Below, in pieces: positions 1-9,655 of a DNA stretch of 64,000 bases (its first letter is position 1; the number at the start of each line of letters is the position of its first letter). This DNA is from Patagioenas fasciata (Eukaryota; Chordata; Aves; Columbiformes; Columbidae), in the NCBI RefSeq assembly GCF_037038585.1, contig NC_092520.1, positions 120,746,001 to 120,810,000 on the forward strand, in the 5' to 3' direction. The translations under genes were made by a program, and so were the position numbers. The notes under the pieces were generated by a model. The model did not search any database, was not told the DNA's origin, and was given only the letters and a program-made list of their open reading frames with translations.

Positions 1-703
1 AAAGAGCCCTGATGAGCCCAGTGGTTGCAGATGTAGCCCATATCCCCAAATTAAATAAGTATTTTGTCATTTACAAACTATTTTCCTTAGATCCAAGTCT
101 TTTATATGACTATCCATACCCCTGCAACTGTATATGTCTCTAAACAAAAATGTTAGTTTAATGTTGTTTCTTAATGAGCATTTTTGTGCCCAGACACACA
201 GATGTGAGTGGATATATTTTTATTTACATTTTTATAACATAGCATACCTTGCTGCCTTACTTGCTAAAGATCATTGTTGCGGATCTGCTTTTCTATCTGT
301 GTGTGCACTTCCTGTTTTCTCTCTTGTGTATAAATACTCGGTGCTTGTATGTACATGATGTGCTTACAGCTCAGAGAGCTCCTCCTGAAATCAGTGGTCT
401 AACTGTAGTGCATGAAGTTGGGCACCTTCATAAATGTTTGCTGGCTCAAGTGTCAGATTCAAATTGCGCCCTTTGCCAGGGGAGAAAAAAAGAAAAAATG
501 AAAGGCAGTGTTGCCCCAGAACAGAGTGATTTGCAGGTGGACTCTTCATACTTCACCTCCAAGAGTATCTGACTGATTGGGAAAGTTGGGAAGCTGTTTG
601 CACAAGCCCTTAAAAGTGCCCATTGGAATATCCCCCTCAAAATACCTATCCTAGCAAATAGCATTTTGATTAGGCTCTGATTTTTGTGATTTTTTTGCCA
701 CAG
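1..703 (+). other. ATP10A: ATP10A intron, 3' part
   Basis: This sequence precedes the TM7 exon and ends in a T-rich tract plus CACAG. I see no coding match to the preceding ATP10A segment (the TM5-TM6 region), so the upstream exon must lie before the window. No recognisable repeat is present apart from a short A-rich stretch near 483-500. Confidence 0.7.
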
Positions 704-784
704 GAGTACCAACCACACATGTTTTGGATGAACATGATCGATGCTCTGTATCAAAGCCTCGTTTGCTTCTTCATCCCCTATTTT
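704..784 (+). CDS. ATP10A: ATP10A coding exon with TM7
   Basis: This 81-bp exon carries exactly 27 codons, phase 0 at both ends, reading [15 protein letters not shown] and then [12 protein letters not shown]. The acceptor is a T-rich tract ending CACAG at 699-703 and the donor is a consensus GTAAGT at 785. The exon encodes the short lead-in and most of the seventh membrane helix. The residues before E are expected from an exon upstream of the window; I find no coding match in 1-703. Confidence 0.88.
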
Positions 785-2969
785 GTAAGTGTTTTGTATT
801 CTATTTCAAGCATTGTGAGGAGAACTGGCAACACCACTTGGGCTAAATTCTGTCTCCTTCTTTACAGACTTACTATGATTCGGAGGTGGATATCTTCTCC
901 TGGGGAACTCCCATCACCACAATAGCTCTTTTCACCATCATACTGCATTTGGCTATTGAAACCAAAACTTGGGTAAGGTATCCACAGCCTACATAGAAAC
1001 TCGTTGGCATATACCAAACTCTTTTCTTAGTGTCATTCTTCAAAAACAGATGGTTGTTTCATTCCCTCCGTGCATTCTATTTTTAACAAGCTTTTTAAGC
1101 AAACATGAAAAAGGTTTTAAACTGTGATCTGTGGACAGTTTTGGAGTGTTGTGCCTATAATAAGGATTTTTGAAAATACAAGGCTCTAAACTAGGTGCTG
1201 TGCATGGATTAGTCTCCAGAAATTAAGAATTATTAATTGAGAATCACAGCATATTTCTCAGGATATAAAGAATCATTATTCTTTTGTTGGCTTTTTGTTC
1301 TAGACTTTTCTCCACTGGTCATCTTGCATCTTCAGTATCATTTTGTTTTTCTTTGTGGCTCTGGTTTACAATGCTTCCTGCCCAGCATGCCATCCTCCAT
1401 CCAATCCCTACTGGACCATGGAAAGGCTGATGGGTGACCCTATGTTCTATTTCACTTGCATTATATCACCAGTCGTTGCATTGCTGCCCAGGTATTGTAT
1501 CGTCTCTCATACCTTTTCCATATATGAAAGCATTTTATGCATATGATTGGACGAGCAAGAAACATTTCCTTTTCCACTTCACAGTATGTTTGGGATTGGA
1601 AGGGACCTCGAAAGATCATCTAGTCCAATCCCCCATCCCCAATCCCCACTTCCATCCTTTCTTTTTGCTTCACCAGGCAAGTCAATTTTTTTCAGCAGCT
1701 GTTCATATGAAGTCAGTTTGTCTCACCTTTTCTGTGCTCCTGACCACAGGAACAGACCACAGCTCCTGGCCATAGACCACAGGAATGGGATAATTGCAGA
1801 CTGTTGGTCAAACCTCCTGGCCATGCAGAGATTTGCTACCTTGTGAGGTTTTCCATGATGCTTCCAGATTCAGCCCATCCTCTCATAACATTCACAGTAC
1901 AGAAATTCTGATAGTGTGTTGTGGACTTACTTACTTACCTACTGGTGGATGCAGGAGACCAATCCTTCAGACAGATCCTTGTTGCCTTTGATTCCTCATC
2001 AGGAAAGATGAAAGACTGTATGTAAACACAAGGTGGATCACTGGCTAAAGCGCAGATTTATTACAGTGCTTATTGTTAATCAAAACATTAGCACAGCATC
2101 CAGAGCTTGTCATCTGCAAGCTTTCCTGTGTCAAACGTAAGAAAGGCACATAAAACTTGCTTATTTGTATGTGTTGTACTTTTTTCTTGGATATTTTCTC
2201 TTAATAATATCTTGAGTACTTCCTTCTTTCAGTTCTTTTCACGTCCACATTCTCCTCTTGCAGATTTCTGTACAGAACCCTTCAGGGAACACTATTCCCA
2301 ACTCAGCTTCAGCTTGGACGCCAGTTGAGTAAACTATCCCCAGAGATTCGCAGCAATCTTCTGACCAAGTTGAACGTAAAGGAAACAGCGCGTCAGGCAC
2401 AACCCTTTGCAGACAGCTTCTCACCAAGCCTTAGCTCAAACGCTAGTGATTGTTGCAAGACTTCTAACCAAAGCACGCCTTTGCCAACATCTCCTCAAAT
2501 ACGTGAGTCACTTTTCCAAGAGCACACAAAGGCAGAGCATAGAACAGATCAGCCTGTGGCTGCCTCTCCCCAGGGTGCTGTGTTGCCTGGGGAGGACAAG
2601 CTCCCCTCATCAACAAGTAGCCTGGAAAGGTCCCTGGGATTTCATGACGTTCAACACGGCACTCCAGAGACGGAACGGCTGCCTGTGGGAGCAACGTTCC
2701 CGTGGAGCTCAGCAGTCGACGAAGCGGACTTCAGTTTGTTGCAGTGGATCACATCAACTCCGCTGTTCAGCCACCTCGGGACTGCGTTACAGGTGTCGTC
2801 AAGCAGTTTACAAAACGAAACGCAGGACAGTATGTGTGTGCTTGGCCCTTCGTTGCAGGTGGACTTCAAAGGCTTAAAAGAACAGAGCTCGAATAACCTG
2901 CAGGACAAAATGAAAGGGACCCAAGCTGATCATTCTAAAAGTGACAATTTTGAGACCACCTTTTTATGA
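704..2969 (+). CDS. ATP10A: ATP10A, 3' part: phospholipid-transporting P4-ATPase (flippase), last four coding exons
   Basis: Spliced segments 704-784, 868-972, 1304-1491 and 2264-2969 join in one frame into about 359 residues ending at TGA 2967-2969. They encode the C-terminal membrane segments (TM7-TM10 of ten) and a roughly 235-residue cytoplasmic tail of a class 5 P4-ATPase. Recognisable blocks are [54 protein letters not shown] and [11 protein letters not shown]. The last block, and PSNPYWTM followed by GDP, match ATP10A as I remember it rather than ATP10B or ATP10D, whose tails differ. In mammals ATP10A works with the CDC50A (TMEM30A) subunit at the plasma membrane and moves phosphatidylcholine to the inner leaflet. 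The catalytic P-domain aspartate (DKTG), nucleotide-binding domain and TM1-TM6 lie upstream of the window. No frame breaks are seen, so the gene appears functional. Paralogue assignment is from remembered sequence, not a search. Confidence 0.86.
785..867 (+). other. ATP10A: ATP10A short intron
   Basis: An 83-bp GT-AG intron, GTAAGT to TTTACAG, between the TM7 and TM8 exons. It is phase 0 and close to the minimal size for vertebrate introns. Confidence 0.85.
868..972 (+). CDS. ATP10A: ATP10A coding exon with TM8
   Basis: This 105-bp exon has 35 codons, phase 0 at both ends, starting [15 protein letters not shown] and ending AIETKTW. The acceptor is a pyrimidine run ending TTTACAG (861-867) and the donor is GTAAGG at 973. 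It encodes the exoplasmic loop with acidic residues followed by TM8. The preceding intron (785-867) is only 83 bp. Confidence 0.88.
973..1303 (+). other. ATP10A: ATP10A intron
   Basis: A 331-bp GT-AG phase 0 intron (GTAAGG to TTCTAG) between the TM8 exon and the TM9-TM10 exon. No repeat is recognised in it. Confidence 0.85.
1304..1491 (+). CDS. ATP10A: ATP10A coding exon with TM9 and TM10
   Basis: This 188-bp exon starts TFLHWSSC after a TTGTTCTAG acceptor and ends in the split arginine codon AG|A of ALLPR. It encodes TM9 ([13 protein letters not shown]), an exoplasmic loop with two close cysteines ([15 protein letters not shown]) and TM10 ([15 protein letters not shown]). The donor reads AG|GTATTG, with T instead of the usual G at +5, so it is weaker than the two upstream donors. 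The phase (2) matches the acceptor used at 2264. Confidence 0.88.
1492..2263 (+). other. ATP10A: ATP10A last intron, containing a CR1 fragment
   Basis: A 772-bp phase 2 intron with a weak donor (GTATTG) and a strong acceptor (CTCTTGCAG). It holds a CR1 3'-end remnant at about 1580-1636 on the minus strand. The remainder is unassigned; around 1740-1830 short phrases such as GACCACAGGAA and CTCCTGGCCAT occur twice. Confidence 0.8.
1580..1636 (-). mobile_element. CR1 LINE 3'-end fragment in ATP10A intron
   Basis: The phrases GGGATTGGAAGGGACCTCG and AGATCATCTAGTCCAATC are the reverse complement of the CR1 3' terminal region. The element therefore lies on the minus strand with its 3' tail to the left. 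Only about 55 bp are recognisable; the CACAGTATG start matches the octamer-type CR1 tail. It is antisense to ATP10A and does not touch the splice sites. Confidence 0.85.
2264..2969 (+). CDS. ATP10A: ATP10A terminal coding exon, long cytoplasmic C-tail
   Basis: The acceptor CTCTTGCAG at 2255-2263 completes the arginine codon. The exon then reads [21 protein letters not shown], followed by about 210 residues of Ser/Thr/Gln-rich, probably disordered tail, to TGA at 2967. FPTQLQL marks the membrane-proximal segment shared with mammalian ATP10A. Near the end a hydrophobic patch, [18 protein letters not shown] (about 2730-2785), resembles a patch in the mammalian tail and may form an amphipathic helix. 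The frame stays open for 702 bp, far longer than neighbouring frames, and the whole tail is encoded in one exon. Confidence 0.87.
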
Positions 2970-3575
2970 CATGTGCCTTAAATATATTTATATATTTTCT
3001 ATTTGCACACATCTATAGTGAGATTGCTCTATTTGTTTCCAAGGATGAAACATAGAATCAGAGGTACAGAATGATTATTTAAGAATGTTTAAATACAGTA
3101 TATTGAAATAAGAGCTTTAAATATAAAAAGAAACACTTGAAAATTCCATTTATAGTTTTATTTTTTCATCTCATTTTGTAAGGAAATGCCGTCTCTTTAT
3201 TTTTCAGATGCTTCTCTTTTATTCTGACACATACTGTACAAGCAAAGGACCTGTCTACCATATTCAAATGGATTAGATTCAGCCGCAAATATTGGTTTCA
3301 TTATAGACCATTCAGTAATCAAGGAGGAAAAACCATGATAATAAATAGGCACTGTATTCCATCCATCATCTGCTTGCCAGGGTGTTTTGTCACTGGAGCA
3401 AACCACTAGGCGAAACTATCGAATTATTATACACCTCTCTGTAAATGTTAACAGTATCTTACCACCGCATTAATAATACTGGTATTTTATAAGTGACACC
3501 ATATTTTGATATTGCAGCCATAGCATTTTATGTGTCATGATAAAACAATAAATAAATGACCATCCATGTTGCAAA
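2970..3575 (+). other. ATP10A: ATP10A 3' UTR (approximate end)
   Basis: An AT-rich stretch after the stop codon, with no frame and no recognisable repeat, running to the doubled polyadenylation signal at 3547-3556. The end is placed about 20 bp after the signal by convention. A transcript could instead extend to an unseen distal site, so the UTR length is an inference. Confidence 0.6.
3547..3556 (+). promoter_or_regulatory. ATP10A: Overlapping AATAAA polyadenylation signals
   Basis: AATAAATAAA contains two overlapping AATAAA hexamers, at 3547-3552 and 3551-3556, about 580 bp after the stop codon. This is the first canonical hexamer pair I noticed in the presumed UTR, followed by a moderately GT-rich stretch. 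It is the likely cleavage site for ATP10A mRNA. Confidence 0.6.
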
Positions 3576-3894
3576 GTGACTTCCCAGTCTGGCATTAATA
3601 GTAACTCAGCCCTTCCCTTGGAGCAGCGAGCATTTGGCCTGTCATGGCCTTACATCAAGCTGTTCAACTTCTGAAGAAAAGCTGCTGCTTGTTGGTGAGG
3701 AATGATTTGGTGGCAAAGAGCTGGCGCATTGAGCCTGCTGTAGAGTTTGTCCTGGGAGGCTCTGTGATCCTCTTTGCTGGAGCACCACCACGAGCAGGCT
3801 GGTTTTGCTGAAGAAATCAGTCCTGCTTGCTAGTGAGGGGGTAGAGGACCAGCAGGGTGGAGTTTTGTCAGGCACCTTCGCTGTTGTTTCAGCC

Positions 3895-3966
3895 AGGTTA
3901 AATCAGGGGGTGTTGGACTAGCTGACTTTTGAAGATCCCTTCCAACCGAAGGTATTCTATGATTCC
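3895..3966 (+). mobile_element. CR1 LINE 3'-end fragment
   Basis: TGTTGGACTAGCTGACTTT, then AGATCCCTTCCAACC, and the terminal ATTCTATGATTCC match the plus-strand CR1 3' end with a TTCTATGA-type tail. The 5' boundary is fuzzy; only the last 70 bp or so are clear. It lies about 320 bp beyond the presumed ATP10A poly(A) site. Confidence 0.85.
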
Positions 3967-6191
3967 ATTAAGTCCCTGGTGATCAGGAAAGGACATGACT
4001 AGCTGCGGGGTGCAGGGCTATGCAGAGACGCTTGAGCCTGGTCTAAGACAGCGTAGCTCCAGTCCCAGAAGCAGGGACCTGCACTGCTTTTGGAGTTCAT
4101 GCCTGAGCCGACCCTACATGGTCATACACCACAGACTCCCACTGGGACGGGGCTGTGTGGCTGCGCTATGTCAGCCTGACTGATCCCAGCAGGGTTTAGC
4201 CTTGGAAGGCTGCTCGGTTCTTTCATATCTAGTCACCATGACCAGGTGTGAACCAGCTGCTGGACTTCTTCATTTCCTTTGTCACACGTTCTCAGATGGC
4301 CTTTGCCTTCCTTACCATCAGTCACGTAAGGCCAGGACTTGTTTGTCTTGGGGGCTGCACCAGGCAACCTGGTTCCTGCATGGGTTGGCTGAACGCCTTA
4401 AGACACAGTGCATGCCATGTGTCACTTAATCCACATGGGATCTTTCATGTCTAAGATTTATATACTGGCTTCTTCCCCAAAGGCGGAATTGGTAACACGA
4501 AACTGTAAAATGCCAATGAAAGGAAGAGATGAAAGCAATCTAAATAAGAGCTGTCAGCCTGTAAATACATTACCCTCATGAAACATGACACATCTACATG
4601 TAGCTAAACTTCATTTTGGGATTGACTAGACACAGGGCAAAGGCACTAAGGGACTCAATCTTTCAGTCTCCTGTGAACAACTTTAAGCACATGATTGATT
4701 AAAAAAAATGTTCCTGAAGCACAACTTCTTCCTCTTACCCTTTAATTAAAGGGGAACACGGATTTGTGTGTGTAGATTTTAGTGAAGGAAAGCAAATCGA
4801 TTGACTCATTTGTTACTGGCTGGAAACATCTTGATGCTTCTCTGCTTTATATTACTTACAATAGAAATGAGTCCAAAGCCCTCAGAGCCCTTGTTTCTCT
4901 GCAAAGGGAGCCTGCGGGACTCAGCTCAGGTGGAGAAACCTCCTTTGCAAGCTCCTCTCGTTGAGTGAGACACTTCCTATTTTAGACATATCTCTGTGCT
5001 CTACCAGCCTCCTCAGTCTTGATAGCAGCTCTTTTGGGATGACTTTGCAGGTAATTTTTTGCAAGATTAGCAGACTGTATTTGACACAAACTGTGTTGTG
5101 ATTGCCACTGTAACTCACCTGTGTGGAGCTGCAATGTCTTTTAATGTCAGAGGGGAAATTGAGCGACACTTTGAAATCTGTAAATGTTGCCATCTGATTA
5201 GAAATTTTCTTCTACTTGTAAAACAGGACCTCACAGAAGGACACAATATCAGACACCAGGCAAGCAGAGTCCACAGGTTTGCACGACATTAAATTCAGTC
5301 TAAGAGTGTCGTGGGGTCATAGCAGGAGCTTGCCATGGATGTCACCCATGTGTGTCCTCCATCAGTTACTGCTGCAGCCCCAGCAGGCAGGTGAGGGTCT
5401 CTTGAGCTTCTTGACTCCACAGCATGTTTGGTGTCCCACAGGCCTTCACAGGACTTACCTGGTGCTGGCAACGGAAAGGGCTGGAACATCACTGGGCTTT
5501 GGCACAGAGCTGTATTTGACGATACTCTCTTCAAAAAAACCCTGAAGTCCCCACTAGATGTGCCTTTGTGATGCAAGATTTGGTTTAGTTGTTGTGCTTC
5601 CAGTGTTTCAAATACTATTTTTGTAGGTAAGGGCTAAAAAGGAACCCTTGGGACTGAGAGATGCTCATGCACTGCCAGACAGTTGTGTCAAGTTGCCACT
5701 GTGAGTGTGAAAGTAGCACATCTGTGTCATATATTTAGGGAAACTGTAGATCTAGATCTTCAGCTGCTACAACCGTTGTAAGTCCTTCAGTTTCTGCAAG
5801 CTGACTTAACGCCAGCTGGGAATCAGGCCTCAATAACTGCGGTATTTTGTTGGAAAAAAAAAAATCCTTAGAGATATATTTTGAAATGCATGAAATGTAA
5901 ATGCTCCCTTCGTACTAAAAGATAAAATATCTTATTATGGCGGCTATCCTGTAAACATGTGCGAGTTTAATCTTAAACAAACCAAATAATCCCACTGGTG
6001 TTAATGAAACAATGACCTCAGCAGGATTGCTTGTGTCCTTACAGAGAGACAGGAAAATGTGCCACACTGGGACCTCCATGTGCCAAAACTGCACAGCGAG
6101 ATACCAGGGGCACAGAACCTGGTCAGGAGGATGTCAGCAAGCAAGATGTCTCCATTGTCTTTTGGGAGAGAAATTGTAAAACCACAGTTGT

Positions 6192-6205
6192 GGGGGGGGG
6201 GGGGG
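6192..6205 (+). repeat. Poly-G run (G14)
   Basis: Fourteen consecutive G residues, preceded by TTGT and followed by AAATT. Such runs are prone to length variation and sequencing error. One run alone cannot form an intramolecular G-quadruplex unless loops are taken from within it. Confidence 0.95.
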
Positions 6206-9200
6206 AAATTATTTCACATTTGGAAAGAAAATATTATGCCAAGTAATTCATTTCAAATCAGAAGTTCTCTCTTCAGCTGCCAGAAGACAAACACATCAAA
6301 GCACATTACTTGTTGGGCTTTAGGGCTTGTCAACATTTTGAAGCTGCTATTAATATTTGAAGCATTTAAGCTAAACAAATACTAACGGCTTTTTGAAGCT
6401 GTATACATTGATTTTAATAAAGTAGAAATAAACTTCTACAGTTATTCCTGTCGGTGCAGTTGAGCAGTTGTCATATCAGGCAAAACAAAGTTTGGTTTTT
6501 TTCATGAGGCCAATGCTCAAAAAACATGCAACCATTTATTAAAAGATTTCACTAGGCCATTAAAACAATGCTTAGTTTTAACCTATTACCAATAACAGCC
6601 CTGATGTACATTCTTTCAAATATTTACACTCAATTCTGCAAGCACTTCTACATCTGTTCAACATTGCCGGCTGAAGCAATCCGGCTGAAATTAATGACTG
6701 GGAGGAAAAGAGTTGTGAATTAAGCATCACAGCATTCCATATTTCTTACTCTTATTTATGTGAACTAACTTCTAGGTGATTTATCCATTTCATAAATTCC
6801 TCTTGGATATGTAAAGTTCTTTCAGAAAGAACTAGAACTCTTCTATCAGGTTAGCACTCTAATCTCAGAAATGTTTATGTCCCACATATGCCAGTGCACT
6901 AGAACTGGGCATATAAATGTCAAAACAGGAACAAAACAACACTTTGGTATTTTTTTTCCAAAATATTCCAGCTATGCATCACTGCTCTGGGCACCCAGAC
7001 AGTCACACACCTGTTTGCCATCCTACTGCATTGGCTGTGGAACCACAACCCTACGCCCGGATGGCCATCGAACAATTGTGGCAGATGCACTTTCCCCTCT
7101 TTCCCCCCCGCTACCCCAAAAGCACCAGAAACTTCTAGACCAAGAGACCACTGTGGTCATGTACGCAACCCTTGATCAACAGAGAGGGCCTTTGACCAGT
7201 GAAATGCCTTGGTTGAGAGAAGTTTCTGGACCACTACCATGAATGACCACAGCTCAGATTAAACTAGGGTATAAATGGAGTTCACCAGAGCCCCCCCATT
7301 GCGTTGGTGTTCCTTGGAGCTGCATGTCTGCGGTAGAACACTCACCTCCTTAAACTGGCCATCTAAGGAATGTGCCTCGAGGACTGAGACACCTTGCCTA
7401 ATTGGTAAGCGATCTGGGTACCCTTGAGAGTCCTCATTTTGTGAGAGTGGGCAGATGCACATTTCCGAATCATCCCTAGAGTTTTGGGATCTGATCCCTC
7501 AAGCTTGAATTAGATGTGTAATAATTGAACTCCTAATCAGTATCCAAACGTGCATTTTATAATGTTGTCAGAGTGCTGAATAGTTTTGGATAAACCCTAT
7601 TTCCAGTTGGTTCTCCAACAAACAGTTCTGGTTAGACTAAAACCTGGAGCTTATCATCTGCCTAAACTGGCTTTTGGGGTGCCTCTGTGACAAAGATCTT
7701 CTATGCTTTTCATACACTGGAAAGCTGTTGACAGAGCTGACTTCTCACTGTGGCCAAATCCAGTGGCACCCTGTTCTAATTTAAGTGCTTCCTTGATGAG
7801 GAGAGCTCATCCTTTAGCTAGTAAAATTTCCTCAGACCCTTTCAAATTATTAAACCATAAAATGCTTTTGCTTCCATTATATGATTTTGCTATCCACCCT
7901 GCACTGAACCTTGAGTTGTCATTTATTCACACACCATTCTGCTCAGGGCCACAGTCGGTGCTTACTTGCGGTATGTCTCCTGCAGGCTCCACCTGCTTAA
8001 TTAACAAGTGCCACCTTGTTATGTCTTGGTCCAGTTTTCTGGTGTCATTCTCACATTTGGCTCCACTCCAGGCTTATATTAATACATCCCAAATCTTGAA
8101 GGTTGATCACCTGATCTGCACACAGCCACATACAGCAGGTACAGAGGATTGGGGGAGATCATCCCTTAAAGGTGCTATTATACGTAAAGGGGTTTTGCAC
8201 AAATACTGGTTGCAGTACATGGAGACGTTAAGCTTAAACTTCGTCAGAACTACCTGCCATTGGATCATATGGGAATGACAATTCCTGCTCTAATCATCTG
8301 CATTGAAACTTGAACTGAAAAAAAAAAAAAAGCAAAGCAGCAGCTAGTTCTTGATGCAGACTGCTCAGCACCTTGGGCATTAATCAGTCCAGCATTAAAT
8401 TCAGCCATGCACCTTTGTAACTGAGTGCACGTGGCTGTTCAGAAAAATGATGCTGATACAACAGGCCATGTGCTGTGGTGGAGCGGTAGAAAATATGTGT
8501 CAAAGACACCGCAGAAGTCACCAGAGCCAGGGTTATGCAGGTCTAGCAAAGCTGGGAAGAAAAGACACTGCTACATGCTACTTGGAAGTCCCAAGGTAGG
8601 TAGGTAAAGGAGGGGACCTTCAGAGGTTTCTAAATGTGTTAGTTTTGCTAAGTGGTTCTGCACATCTCCCTCTCCACCAGCTGGCGGTCTTACTCATACC
8701 AAACTTAAACTTCACTAAAGCTACACCATGAGTGAATTTGTCTCGTCTGCAGCTGAGTGCAGACAACAAGGTCAGATGTCTGGCTGGCATCAAGCAATGC
8801 AGAGGGTACTGACTCACATGGAGTTAAGTCGGTGCTTGCTTTGCAAACAGGGAGGTGCTGCCCATGCCCTGGTCAGGAGTGCTCCCAGCCAGCATCTGTG
8901 ACCAGGGCAGGCCCCAGTACCAGTCCCAGGGATCCCCCCTGTGTGGAAAAACAGGTCAGGAGCCAGAACAGGGGGGACCTCACTGTCTTCTCATGCACAC
9001 AGGATGCAAGCAGTCCTCCACTGCTCAGTAGACCACAAAAAATTACAGAATTTCTCTTTGGAGAGACCTATAACATGCCTCCAGATAGCAACTCAGAACA
9101 GGAACACAGTATGAACTATGAAACAACTCCTAGAGAGGTCCCTCTCAGTTATAAACAGAGATTAAAGAGACCTGCACCAGTTATGGTGTCCTGAAGTTAC

Positions 9201-9638
9201 CTGGTATGAATCCCATTCTGTTTCTATAGCAGCTTACCATGTTGTTATTTACAGTTACCATAAATTTCTTTGCAGTGTCCAGGACAACTGTGGGTGGTCA
9301 GTGACCTGGAAAAGAATCAACAGATCACATGGCAGGGAAACCCCTCCTGCTCCATCAGGAATCTCCTGTGCTATTGCATATATGCCTCAATTTTTTCTCC
9401 CATGCTTTCCGACATGAATCCTGGCCATCAGAAAGCCCCCGAGATGGTTGCACTTACTGCTGTTGAAGATGCCATGGTGAGGCCACTGCTACCATCCAAA
9501 GGGGCCCCTTGAAGCACTGGGGGTGACAGACACCTTCACAATTAACAATACTTCCATCAGTCACCACGTGTGCTGCTCGCTGAGGTTCCTTCAGGCTGAA
9601 GGGGACACTGCATGGTCACAGCCCACATATCTTCAATT

Positions 9639-9655
9639 AAAAAAAAAAAAAAAAA
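9639..9655 (+). repeat. Poly-A run
   Basis: An A-run following CTTCAATT. No retroposed gene is recognisable upstream, so it is probably a simple homopolymer. Confidence 0.85.

Noticed and set aside
704..2969. Assignment to ATP10B or ATP10D instead of ATP10A
   Set aside because: The FPTQLQL block, PSNPYWTM followed by GDP, and the hydrophobic tail patch match remembered ATP10A. The ATP10B and ATP10D tails I recall differ, and CORIN, expected right after ATP10D, is not found.
3648..3890. Possible two-copy tandem duplication (GAAGAAA...TGCTTG...GTGAGG occurs at about 3675 and 3809)
   Set aside because: Similarity holds only over about 30 bp with gaps and does not extend convincingly into the rest of the putative unit.
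7703..8278. 191-codon plus-strand open frame
   Set aside because: No recognisable domain, no splice or promoter context, and a composition that reads like translated noncoding DNA. One or so frames of this length is expected by chance in 64 kb of six-frame sequence.
8757..9194. 145-codon plus-strand open frame
   Set aside because: No motif and no context supporting an exon.
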